Origin: Alitta virens
Lineage: Eukaryota; Annelida; Polychaeta; Phyllodocida; Nereididae
Direction: 5' to 3'
Assembly (NCBI GenBank): GCA_932294295.1
Contig: OW028585.1
Coordinates: forward strand, 29,620,720 to 29,684,719
Length of the DNA stretch: 64,000 nt
The position numbers were made by a program, and so were the translations under genes. Shown here one piece after another: positions 23,700 through 32,526 of the stretch; position 1 is the stretch's first letter, and each line of letters opens with the position of its first letter. Under the pieces are notes generated by a model. It saw only the letters and a program-made list of their open reading frames with translations, searched no databases and was not told the DNA's origin.

Positions 23700-24230
23700 C
23701 TTAAATATAACTCAAGCATTCACTCACTCACTAGTTGGTCAAGTGGTCAGTCTGATCCGCTTCTATGACCACGATGACAGTCACTCGGGGGGGGGGGGGT
23801 CTGTATTTAATTGTTTGATTGATTAATTAATTGATTGATATTTTATTTGACCTTATAAGTTATGTGTATACATGCATTTAGACATAAGGTACTCCAGTGT
23901 TCCCAGGGTTTCCTGAAGGCCTGTTTGGGTTGAGGGCATTAACGCTTCAAGTTTCTGAAATTTTTTTGGTGTTATTCACATTTCAGTCTGTCACAAGTCT
24001 ATAGCAAACATAAATTTAGTCACTGACCAGGGAAATGTCACTTGCATTGTTTTATCTCACCTGAATAATTGTTCTGAAGGTCAAAGCGTGATGACTTGAA
24101 CATTTTCAACATTGCGCGTGGGCGACAGTCTTATCACTCAGCGAATGGTCCTTGCTACATGAACCGATATTTTCTTCGTATTTTTTCATTGGGTGGCACA
24201 CTTGTACCTACAAATGCATCCAGGGTAGCT
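23700..24230. other. Intergenic DNA with a G-run
   Basis: Poly-G (13) at about 23788-23800 and ATTGATTAATT repeats after it; no gene. Confidence 0.45.
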
Positions 24231-24234
24231 CGAA

Positions 24235-24272
24235 CAGACTGCCTCGCAACACAGGGCCGGCGAGGCAGTCTG
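24235..24272. other. GC-rich perfect hairpin, 13-bp stem
   Basis: CAGACTGCCTCGC, a 12-nt loop, then GCGAGGCAGTCTG. It stands out from AT-rich surroundings. Function unknown. Confidence 0.6.
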
Positions 24273-24550
24273 AAACCATCCTATTGAAAAACCTCAGGGA
24301 TGACATGCATTGTGACGTCACCAGACGTGGCCTAATGTCAAGTACATTTCATATACAGTTTGATCAACTTTTTCAGGAAAAGCTGGTGCTGACAACATAT
24401 AATCTATATCTAACAGTATTGGTTTGTTAGCGCCCACGTAGCTAAGTGTTTTGCGATTAATTTGAGGGGTTTTAAATTGCCCGACTCGTTGTAGTTTGTT
24501 TACAATCATCCGGTGATGTGCGACCCCCGAGTTTTGTCAATACATGGGTT

Positions 24551-24585
24551 TGGGACTGGCTTACGCACAACGCAAGCCAGTCCCA
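24551..24585. other. GC-rich perfect hairpin, 12-bp stem
   Basis: TGGGACTGGCTT, an 11-nt loop, then AAGCCAGTCCCA. Same architecture as the hairpin 300 bp upstream but a different stem. Confidence 0.6.
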
Positions 24586-24741
24586 TGGGGCTAATCCAGG
24601 GTAGAGTTTTAGTGTTATGTCATCTTGTCAAAAATCCTGTCAACAATGATCTGTCAATATTGGTTTACAGTTGCAATGGCTCAACTTCTAGTCTAGCACT
24701 CCTTATATCTGGTCGACAAACTGCTTCACGACAATGGGGGG

Positions 24742-24895
24742 TGGGGGCCTAGCTCAGTGGTAGCGTGCTAAGCTTCCAACCACTGGGTCCCGGGTTCAAT
24801 TCCCGGACGAGCCTCTCATTGCCATGGTCCCTGCCTGTCCTAATTAGCCCATCAGGTGCAGAAATACAGGACATAAAGACCTCTTCCATCCATCA
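24742..24895 (+). mobile_element. SINE family A, full-length with intact A and B boxes
   Basis: GGGGGCCTAGCTCAGTGGTA (box A), CCACTGGGTCCCGGGTTCAA then TTCCC (box B), then TCATTGCCATGGTCCCTGCC and the standard tail (TAATTAGCCCATCAGGTGCA). It lacks the TTGGATGGCTG segment seen in the 28.7-kb copy. Confidence 0.9.
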
Positions 24896-25070
24896 ACTTC
24901 ACGGCATGAGAAGTCTTCAAATATAGTGATGTTTCAGTCTACCTTTTTATGATAGATAATTGATGATAATTTCAGGTTTGTTTGATGTATATTATAGGTT
25001 ATCACGTGGCAAGAGGCTGTATCTCCCTGGTATCATCACCCAAGACTCTGCATCATCCTGAGACCCTATA

Positions 25071-25381
25071 GAGTCTTTTCACTGAGCAGCCCTGAATTCA
25101 GCAATACATATGTCTTTCATCTCCCCTTATTACTAATTTTGCTTTTCAGACATAGTAGGTCATAATTAACTGATTCCATAAATAAAAAAATTTAGGGAAA
25201 TAACAAAAATCAACTTAATGATAAGATGTCAAATATACATTAAAATGCACTAAAAACACTGCTGCTAGGATGCACTTTGCTTCATCCAATCTGAGTCGAG
25301 GACTAGAACCATTTTAGCCAATAGAATTGCAGTATTCTGTTTTAACCACCTGGTGGAAATACAGAGAACCTTCCAAATCCA
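25071..25381 (+). mobile_element. MITE, GAGTCTTTTCAC family, copy 2
   Basis: Preceded by TA at 25069-25070. Left end GAGTCTTTTCACTGAGCAG. Right end GAACCTTCCAAATCC is eroded relative to copies 1 and 3. Confidence 0.8.
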
Positions 25382-25389
25382 TAACTGGT

Positions 25390-25940
25390 TGGATATCATA
25401 GTAAATGAAACAGTCTTGACATTTGTCCTCAAATATTATATATATGTCTTTGGGATCCAAGTTATTTTAAAGATGGTTCGAGTCACTGGACTTCTTTGTG
25501 TTGTAGGAACGCGAGACACAAATTTGATATTTAAACAAACCTCAAACATTGGGAAAAGTGAGTCAATCAAAACATATCCTCGATATTTTTTTTTACCACT
25601 TTCTATGCCCTCTCTACCCCAGGATTCAAAGGAATATGTCAAGAATTTTAATGTCAACATTTCAGAATTTCAAAATACGTAAATACAAATGTTTTGCGTA
25701 TAGGTCAAGATTTGAGACTTTCAAGGAATTTTGATGTTTTTTTATATTCTTTCAAGTTATTTGCATTTTGAATCAAAAATGTGTGCAAGAGAACTCGCAA
25801 CTCCAGCTACCTCATAATTAAGATCATAAGAGTAGGAACTGAGCTGTAGTTAAGCAGCAACATAACTTCACTGTTAACTAACAAACTAACTTAACGTAAG
25901 GTTCAAACACAATGTCGTCTGAATGTAGTGGGATGTTGTA
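25390..25940. other. Intergenic DNA, nothing recognised
   Basis: A 109-codon + frame (25353-25682) begins inside the MITE and has no motif; not a gene. Confidence 0.45.
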
Positions 25941-25944
25941 GATT

Positions 25945-26180
25945 TATAGTGAAGGTGTTTGCCTACAGATCACAAGGTCGTGGGTTCAAGCCCCCACCCT
26001 GGCATGGAGGAACTGAGCAGATCCTTTGTAACTCGTTGCTCCACTCCACCTAGCCCTTGAAGGTCCTGGGCCTCCACGCTGCGAGGGTGGAAACACTTGG
26101 GGTGAAGTCCTCTATCTCCAGTGACTAAAACAGGACAGTGCGCATTGCACAAGCTACTCCAGCTATCCAACGCAGACAAT
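25945..26180 (+). mobile_element. SINE family C, near full-length
   Basis: tRNA-like head GTGAAGGTGTTTGCCTACAG and box B GGTCGTGGGTTCAAGCCCC. Body has CTTGAAGGTCCTGGGCCTCC, GAGGGTGGAAACACT and GTGCGCATTGCACAAGC. Distinct from families A and B. Confidence 0.75.
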
Positions 26181-26559
26181 TATTGATTTTTTACATGCTT
26201 CTGGTTTCTACTACCAACTATAGATAATCAATCTTACCCTAGAGAGCCTCTACATAGCCCACTCAGGTGCTGATGAGGCGTTAAACAATAACACTACCTA
26301 CCTACTTCCACTCCACCCAGGTGTAAATGGGGAGCAGCTGGCTAAGGACAGTGATGGCGATTGTAGATTGTTTAGCCTTCTGCAGGTAACTCTGTGCATT
26401 GTGCAATGGATTGTACATGTATGCTCCCCAGGGAGAAAGACTCATGTTTGAACAGGTCTGCTGGTTAATACACTTGATTGAGTTGTTGGTCTACCTGTCT
26501 TCACTTTGCTACTTTGCTGTCGAGGGATATTTTGACTGACCCATCCCATTTCGATCATG

Positions 26560-26742
26560 AACCAGCTACTAAGAATTTACAACACTGAACTTAAATTGGG
26601 TGTACCCCAAGGGTATGTACTTAGGCCTATTTTGTTCTTGCTCATAGTCTATATACAAGTGGCACCATGGTCATTAGATTATCAGGTGTTGCAGACAAAC
26701 TGACCACTAGGGCAGTGACAGGTATGTTATATGTCATATATA
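26560..26742 (+). pseudogene. LINE reverse-transcriptase remnant, 5' part, split by Tc1
   Basis: Encodes LGVPQGYVLRPILFLLIVY, the RT motif GVPQGSVLGPxLF of non-LTR elements, then a decayed VADK in place of FADD just before the Tc1 insertion site. Confidence 0.7.
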
Positions 26743-26898
26743 CACTCCTGGGCTAAAAAAATGAGCCAAGCCAATCTGTTCATCCTTTAGTCCTTAAAGC
26801 CTTTAAATATCACTTTGTACCCAATTATTTGCCAATTAGATTGTTAGTAATGGATGGAAAACTTAATAGGTCATCCATCCTATCGATACAAATGCAAT

Positions 26899-28229
26899 AT
26901 GGCCAAGGTGAAACGCAAGTATCACTGCAATGCTGAGATTAAAAGCCGCATCATTGGTCTGCGCCAGGGTGGCATGACACATGGAAACATCCATAAGTTA
27001 CTGAGAAGTGAGAAAATACCAGTCTCACTGCCGACAATAAAGAGAATTGGTCTGCAATTCAAGACCACAGGGTCCATTCAACGGAAAGACCAAAGGTGAC
27101 CATCGAAAAAGATGACAGGCGTCTTAAATTTGCTGTGTTATAGGACAGGAAAACGTTCCTTCAAAGCCTGGCACAGGAGTTCGTCACTGCCAGTGGTAAC
27201 AAGGTTTCAAGACGGACCATTAGCAGAAGGCTATCACAATATGGTTTTTCTTCAAAAAGGTGTGCCAACAAGCCACTCCTATCCAAAAAGAACATAATAA
27301 GGGATAGGCTGCGTTTCCACTCGAAGTATGGTAATCTTGATGAAGAGTAATTTGATAAGGTCATCCGGAGTGATGAATCTCGGTTCGAATAGAGTCTTTT
27401 CACTGAACAGCTCTGAATTCAGCAAGACATAAGTCTTTCCTCTCTTCTTATTACTCATTTTGCTTTTCAGACACAGTAGGTAATAACTAAGTGATTCCAT
27501 AAATATAACTTTCTCAGTAAAATAACAAACATCAACTGAATGATAATGTGTCAAATATACATTAAAATGCACTAAAAATACTGCTGCTTGGATGCACTTT
27601 GCTTCAGCCAATGACAGTCAAGAGCGGGAACTTTTTCAGCCAATAGAATTGCAGTATTCTGTCTTAGCCACCTAGTGGAAATACAGAGAACCTTCCGTGA
27701 AAATCCACTATTGTTCTCTGAGTCTCCCGAACGTTGCATAAGACGGTCCATTGAAAGATTTCACCCTGACTGTATTTCCACTACAGTCAAGCATGGTGGA
27801 GGTGGTGGAATCATGGTCTGGGATGCCTTCTCAAGTGCTGGCGTTGGCGAGCTTATCAGATGTGATAAGTCTGTAAATGCAGCCGAATACTTGAAAATTT
27901 TGAAGAAAGGCCTTCTCCCTAGCATTAGGAAACTTTTCCCTGGTGAAAACAATGAAAGTTTAGTATTCCAGCATGATAATGCCCCAGCAAAAGTGACAAA
28001 ACAAAATTTAGAACGCAACTCTATTACTTCCATGTTTTGGCCGGGACAAAGTCCGGATTTAAATCCGATAGAAAACCTATGGGCCTACATGGAGGGCAAA
28101 CTAACTGGACAGAAGTTTGCAAACACAGAGGAGCTTTGGAAAGCAGTGAAATTTGAGTGGGAAAATGTAGACAGTCCCAGGTGTTTAAGGCTCTCTAGAA
28201 GGGTGGCAAAAATACTAACTCTTCTTTAA
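26899..28229 (+). pseudogene. Tc1-family transposase, interrupted
   Basis: A DDE transposase pseudogene. Start chosen at MAKVKRKYHC (26899). N-terminal helix-turn-helix IKSRIIGLRQGGM ... LPTIKRI. The frame stops at 27100 and continues in another frame from 27100 (VTIEKDDRRLKFAVL, stop, DRKTFLQSLAQEF ... SRRTISRRL), with further stop TAA near 27347, then IRSDESRFE with the first catalytic Asp. A MITE interrupts at 27390-27710. It resumes LFSESPERCIRRS and has HGGGGGIMVWD, QHDNAPAK (second Asp, 27975) and WPGQSPDLNPIENLW (Glu, 28071). Only 31 residues separate the last two acidic residues; Tc1 normally has 34, so a small deletion is likely. Not functional. Confidence 0.94.
27392..27708 (+). mobile_element. 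MITE, GAGTCTTTTCAC family, copy 3, inside Tc1
   Basis: 317 bp flanked by TA (27390-27391, 27709-27710). Left end GAGTCTTTTCACTG, right end CGTGAAAATCCAC. It splits the transposase frame right after SDESRFE. Confidence 0.92.
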
Positions 28230-28390
28230 AAAAAACCAAAAGAAAAGCCATCCCCGATTAGATTTAAGCTATTTTTGTGTGATACATAACAGTATAACGC
28301 AACATGGCTCTTTATTTCGTGTAGAAATCAAGCAACATTAAAATGACATGAAATTATGGCTTGGCTCAGTTTTTTTTGCCCAGGAGTGTA

Positions 28391-28640
28391 TATATATATA
28401 TATATCTTTCTTGTGGAATAATTCTTTCCTTTACAAGTTATGACGGCCGCCTAGGAATCAGGTCTTACTTTCTGATGACCTAAGAAATTGTTACTGTCTG
28501 ATGCAAGGAAGTGCAACTTAATCCAGTTCAAGCAATGTCTGGTGAAATCACCGTTTACCTTGCTTGAGTGATTTCTTAGTCAGTTTAAGCATTTTTAAGA
28601 GTAAGAGATCAAATCCATTGTGTGCAAACAGTCTTAACAG
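28391..28640 (+). pseudogene. LINE remnant, 3' part after Tc1
   Basis: Encodes a KCNLIQF-like stretch near 28505 (RT NAKKCK motif) and resembles sequence at 7760-7860. It starts with a (TA)n run at the insertion site. Confidence 0.5.
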
Positions 28641-28655
28641 GCAAATGATTGCCAG

Positions 28656-28845
28656 TGGGTGGGTGGGTGATTAGGGCTTTACGTCCTGTATTTCTGCACC
28701 AATTGGGCTAATTAGGACAGGCAGAGACCATGGCAATGAGACGAAGGATGAAACAGCCATCCAACTTAGGCTCGACCGGGAATCGAACCCGGGACCCAGC
28801 GGTTGGAAGCCCAGAGCGCTACCTCTGAGCTAGGCCTCCGCCCTA
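28656..28845 (-). mobile_element. SINE family A, longest full-length copy
   Basis: On minus: GGCGGAGGCCTAGCTCAGAG (box A), GCTGGGTCCCGGGTTCGATT then CCC (box B), GAGCCTAAGTTGGATGGCTG, TCATCCTTCGTCTCATTGCC and the standard tail ending CACCCACCCACCC. Best reference for the family. Confidence 0.9.
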
Positions 28846-28989
28846 ATGATTGCCAGTAATTGGCTTCAAACAAAGGACGATCTACACATGGATGCACATG
28901 GATGACCAGGAATTCAAAACAATTGTAACATTGCAGCAACTTGCCAGCAAGGGCACTTGCAAAGTTCACTAGACTACGCTTCCTTGCAT

Positions 28990-30035
28990 TAGGCTATAAG
29001 GGCATTTTGGGTATATCTTTATTTTTCTATTAGGGCTTGGTTCTACTAGAATTGATAATTATAGCCATATTACTATTAATTAGTATTAATTTGTGATGGC
29101 ATTGACCTAGGCTGCAACATTATGTATTACATGCTTCAACCTGGGATTCCTGATCCTTGGAAACCTGCATTATACATTGCATTGTTGGCGTATTACTAGA
29201 AATACAATGGAAATACTTCAGTTATAAAATTTTTGATATGTATACCTCTTTTTTTCTTTTGTTACCCCAAATTAACAAATATTACAAAACAAGTTAATAA
29301 ATAAAGCGAAATTTGTGAAAAAATTGTGTCATTCTTTCGGCATAATACTAAAATGTCATGTTCCAAATCCATAAATAGTAAATAAAAGCGGTTTATTTTT
29401 ATGGCGGTTAAACTTATATCTTGTTGTTACGAGGTTTGGCACAAGTGATCATGGGTATGGTTGTATTTAGTACTATTTACTCAGTAAGTACCTTTTAAAT
29501 AACCAATGCACATATAAAATATCCATAAACCTAACAAATACATCTTTGTCATTCATCGCGTGTCCAAGTATTTTTTGGGCAGTCTATTTATATCCAATGA
29601 CCTTCACCTTTTAGGAACCTTATGATTGCCAAAAATTGCCAATAATTATTCTTTTACAGACTTACATATGCCCAAAATAACCAAAAATAGCAACTGTGGT
29701 ATGCGCAAATTTGTGAAAAACAGGCTTTTTTGACCAAAATTTATCCGGCACACACGAATGGTTCGGAAGTATTCAGATATTGTTAGTGGAAAAAGTAATA
29801 AAAAATTTGATTGACATGTGTTCCATGTTGTCATGCAATATTCACTTGTTAAAATTTCTTACATTCTGACCTGGGTTGCCATAGAAGTTATCGACTTGCG
29901 ATAATTCCCATAAGAAAAAATTATCTTTATCTGGGTATCTCGGATTGGCATTGCTGTTCACTTTTGATTGGCTTGGGCAAATTATGCTGTTATAATGTCT
30001 ATAATATGTCTATAATAATGTCTATGTATTTGTAT
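28990..30035. other. AT-rich intergenic DNA
   Basis: No gene or repeat recognised. Confidence 0.5.
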
Positions 30036-30039
30036 AGCG

Positions 30040-30255
30040 CCCGTTTCAGAATTGAATTCTGCTCACTGGCGCTTGGCATTGAGTATGGAATCAGGGGTCA
30101 TTCTGAAATGGTATCTTGGTATCAGAGTTTGGTATCAGAGTTTTGGCAGCAGAGTTTGGTATTACAGTTGAGAGCTGGGGTGGGATTTGAACCCACGTCC
30201 TGAGTGCCAGTGGTTTAGCAGGCCAGTGCTCTAACCATTAGGCCACAGTGCTCTT
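30040..30255 (-). mobile_element. tRNA-like SINE, family D
   Basis: On minus: AGAGCACTGTGGCCTAATGG then TTAGAGC (box A), GACGTGGGTTCAAATCCCAC (box B), a tandem GGTATCAGAGTTT stretch (in + orientation) and a tail. The 5' half resembles a tRNA, but a long tail and internal repeats show a SINE. Confidence 0.7.
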
Positions 30256-30304
30256 TTTATATTGACTGTTGTAGTCATTTAAAGTAATTAGAACATCAGA
30301 TATG

Positions 30305-31010
30305 TGAATGTAAATGAGTTATGTCTTATTGCGGCTGGGTCTGAAGCTTATATGACCAGCTGCCAGAGGCACTGCGGATTGTTTTAGCCCCATGTAAATG
30401 AGTTATGAATCAATGCAAATTGTATTTGCATTATGTAAAAGAGTTATTCGCAAATTATGGATTACATCATAACCTATCTGCATTGATACACGAGTTGTGA
30501 ATCAATGCAGAGTTGTTATGGGTTATGATGCTATACGAATTGTTTTTAGCCTCATGTAAATGAGTTATAAATCAATGCAAATTAGCATTATGTAAAAGAG
30601 TTATGTATCAATGCAGATTATGGTGTAATGTATAATTTGCGAATGAGTTATGAATCAATGCAGAGTTGTTATGAGGTATTCCATACAAATTGTTTTTAGT
30701 CTCATGTTAATGAGTTTTGAATCAATGCAAATTGTTTTAGCATTATGTAAAAGAGTTATGTATCAATGCAGATGGGTTATGATGAAATGCAAATGAGTTA
30801 TGAATCAATATTCTTTTATTTAATGAGTTATGAATCAATGTGTATTTTTATTACGTAATGTAAAGGAGCTAATTGTTTTACCTTTAATGTAAATTAGTTA
30901 TGAATTAAAGCAGGCAGTTTTAACATAATGTAAACAAGTTATGAGACAATACAGATTGGATGAGTTATGAATCAATGTAAATTGTTTTAGCTCAATGCAA
31001 ATGTGTTACA
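30305..31010 (+). repeat. Irregular minisatellite around ATGAGTTATGAATCAATGCA
   Basis: About a dozen units of variable length: GTAAATGAGTTATGAATCAA, then TGCAAATTGTTTTAGC or GCAGA variants. It starts with a dispersed 40-bp repeat (30330-30375). Confidence 0.88.
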
Positions 31011-31659
31011 TATATGTATATTTTTTTAAAGAATTGCGCATGTTCTTTGTGATCGCTATCATGAAAAGTATTCATCCGAAGATATTTTTATGCATAACTT
31101 AAAGGTATTTTGGCTGCGAATGCTATTTTTCTAGATGTAAAATAAAGTCATAAAAACTGTATATATTTATTTATAAATATATGGACGTGACTTGTTAGTT
31201 TCGAATGTTTCACCTTTAGATTTTTATGTTTTATGGACTGGTATTTTGCCAGCATTCGCCATTTGTAGAGCATTAACTGTTAAATCATAATTTCAATGAA
31301 TATCTATGATGTATGTTGTATCAGCTCGTGCAAACTTATAAACATCTGAACTGCTGAAGTGAATGATAAAATAGTGAAATTCATACTTCATGACCTGAAA
31401 TATTTTGTGTGGATTTTTGTGTGGATTTTCAAGAAATTAAATAAAAATCAGACTAGTAATTAAAATTGTTTACACATTGTTTACACATGCATGCATAATT
31501 ACATCACTGCAATTTATTATGATTTATTAAACGAAACCTTAATGAATTTATTTTCATATATACTTGGTGAGACAAACTTTATGGTGCATGACATTATTCA
31601 TTTACATTTTTCAAAAACGTTATTGGCTGCCATGACTGTAGATTAGTAGTGGGCTACTC

Positions 31660-32345
31660 GTTAGTGACAGAGGGAGCCAACAAATAGATAGACCAACCAT
31701 TGTCTAATGGCGTCATGAAGTCACATTTACAGGGGCGGATCCACACATTTTTTCAAGGGGGGGGGGGGTAATCAGATATTTTATGTATAACTTAAAGGTA
31801 TTTTGGCTGCGAATGCTATTTTTCCAGATGTAAAATTTAGTCCTAAAAACTGTGTATATATATATACATGAATCATTATGTTAAAACTGCCTGCTTTAAT
31901 TCATAATATCAGTTTGACAAATTAAAATGTATTTCGAGGACAGCTGAATTGTTAAATATTTTAAATTGAAAACTTTAAACCCCCTAACCCCCCGGCCCCC
32001 CCCCCCCCCTAAATCCGCTACTGATTTAGATGATGTCATGAAACAATGGTTGGACCATCACCCTGTGTTTGTTACCTCATCATGATCCTAACAGAGGGAG
32101 CCACCAGCTTGATCCAAAACATTGTTTAATGATGATCAGGTCACTGAGTGCAGTTGATGACATCACATTTAGATGACATCATCAAACAATGATTGGATCA
32201 TCTGCCTGTGTTTCTTACAGGATCCCCCCCCCCCTTGGTCCATCCATTGTTTAATGACCTTGTCATACAATCAGGTCACAGACCATTGTTGATGACATCA
32301 CATTTAGATGATGTCATCAGCAATGATTGGACCATGGATCTGCCT
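31660..32345 (+). repeat. Degenerate tandem repeat, about 120-bp units
   Basis: Units carry GATGACATCACATTTAGATG, CATCA.ACAATG.TTGGA and CTGCCTGTGTT. One unit is interrupted by the element at 31730-32023. Confidence 0.75.
31730..32023. mobile_element. CAGGGGCGGATCC-type DNA element, 5-bp duplication
   Basis: 294 bp. Left end CAGGGGCGGATCCACAC then a G run; right end a C run then TAAATCCGCTACTG. ATTTA flanks both sides (31725-31729, 32024-32028). Neighbouring repeat units show the empty site CACATTTAGATG. Confidence 0.85.
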
Positions 32346-32425
32346 GTGCTAATTACCATAAGCCCACTGCAAAAGTCTGAATAGCTATTAAATGTTCTAA
32401 TGTTTATTACTTTGTATGCTTTCAG

Positions 32426-32526
32426 GTAATGCAGGGGTGGATCCTATCAAGGACATCCAGGCTCTGCTTGCGGTCACCCTCGCCCCCACCAAAGGTCAAG
32501 GTCGAAGCTCTTCTGGGACTGCTCTT
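32426..32526 (+). CDS. MAP3K2/3-like exon 1 in window (N-terminal leader)
   Basis: Acceptor TTTCAG before, donor GTAAGT after. It encodes 33 codons beginning [16 protein letters not shown] and ending at phase 0. It corresponds to the poorly conserved leader before PB1, so it rests on splice sites, phase and weak resemblance to the MEKK leader. The upstream partner exon (ending phase 1) was not found. Confidence 0.75.

Larger units (their letters stand above)
26743..28388 (+). mobile_element. Tc1-type transposon, TA-flanked, decayed
   Basis: 1646 bp including a 317-bp inserted MITE, so about 1.33 kb originally. Ends: CACTCCTGGGC then an A run and GAGCCAAGCC on the left; GGCTTGGCTCAG, a T run and GCCCAGGAGTG on the right. 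TA at 26741-26742 and 28389-28390. Carries a broken transposase gene. It is inserted into a LINE relic. Confidence 0.93.

Noticed and set aside
24742..24805. Possible functional tRNA gene
   Set aside because: A and B boxes look good but the acceptor stem does not close, and the sequence runs straight into the SINE tail. Same reasoning for heads at 5008, 13725, 18280, 25945, 28790 and 30180.
25353..25682. 109-codon + frame as a gene
   Set aside because: Begins in a MITE end, and no domain is visible.
27279..27611. 110-codon minus-strand frame (MAEAKCIQAAVF...)
   Set aside because: Entirely MITE plus Tc1 antisense; the same peptide appears at 15.2 kb in another MITE copy.
27761..28033. 90-codon minus-strand frame
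   Set aside because: Antisense shadow of the transposase domain, which has clear DDE motifs on +.
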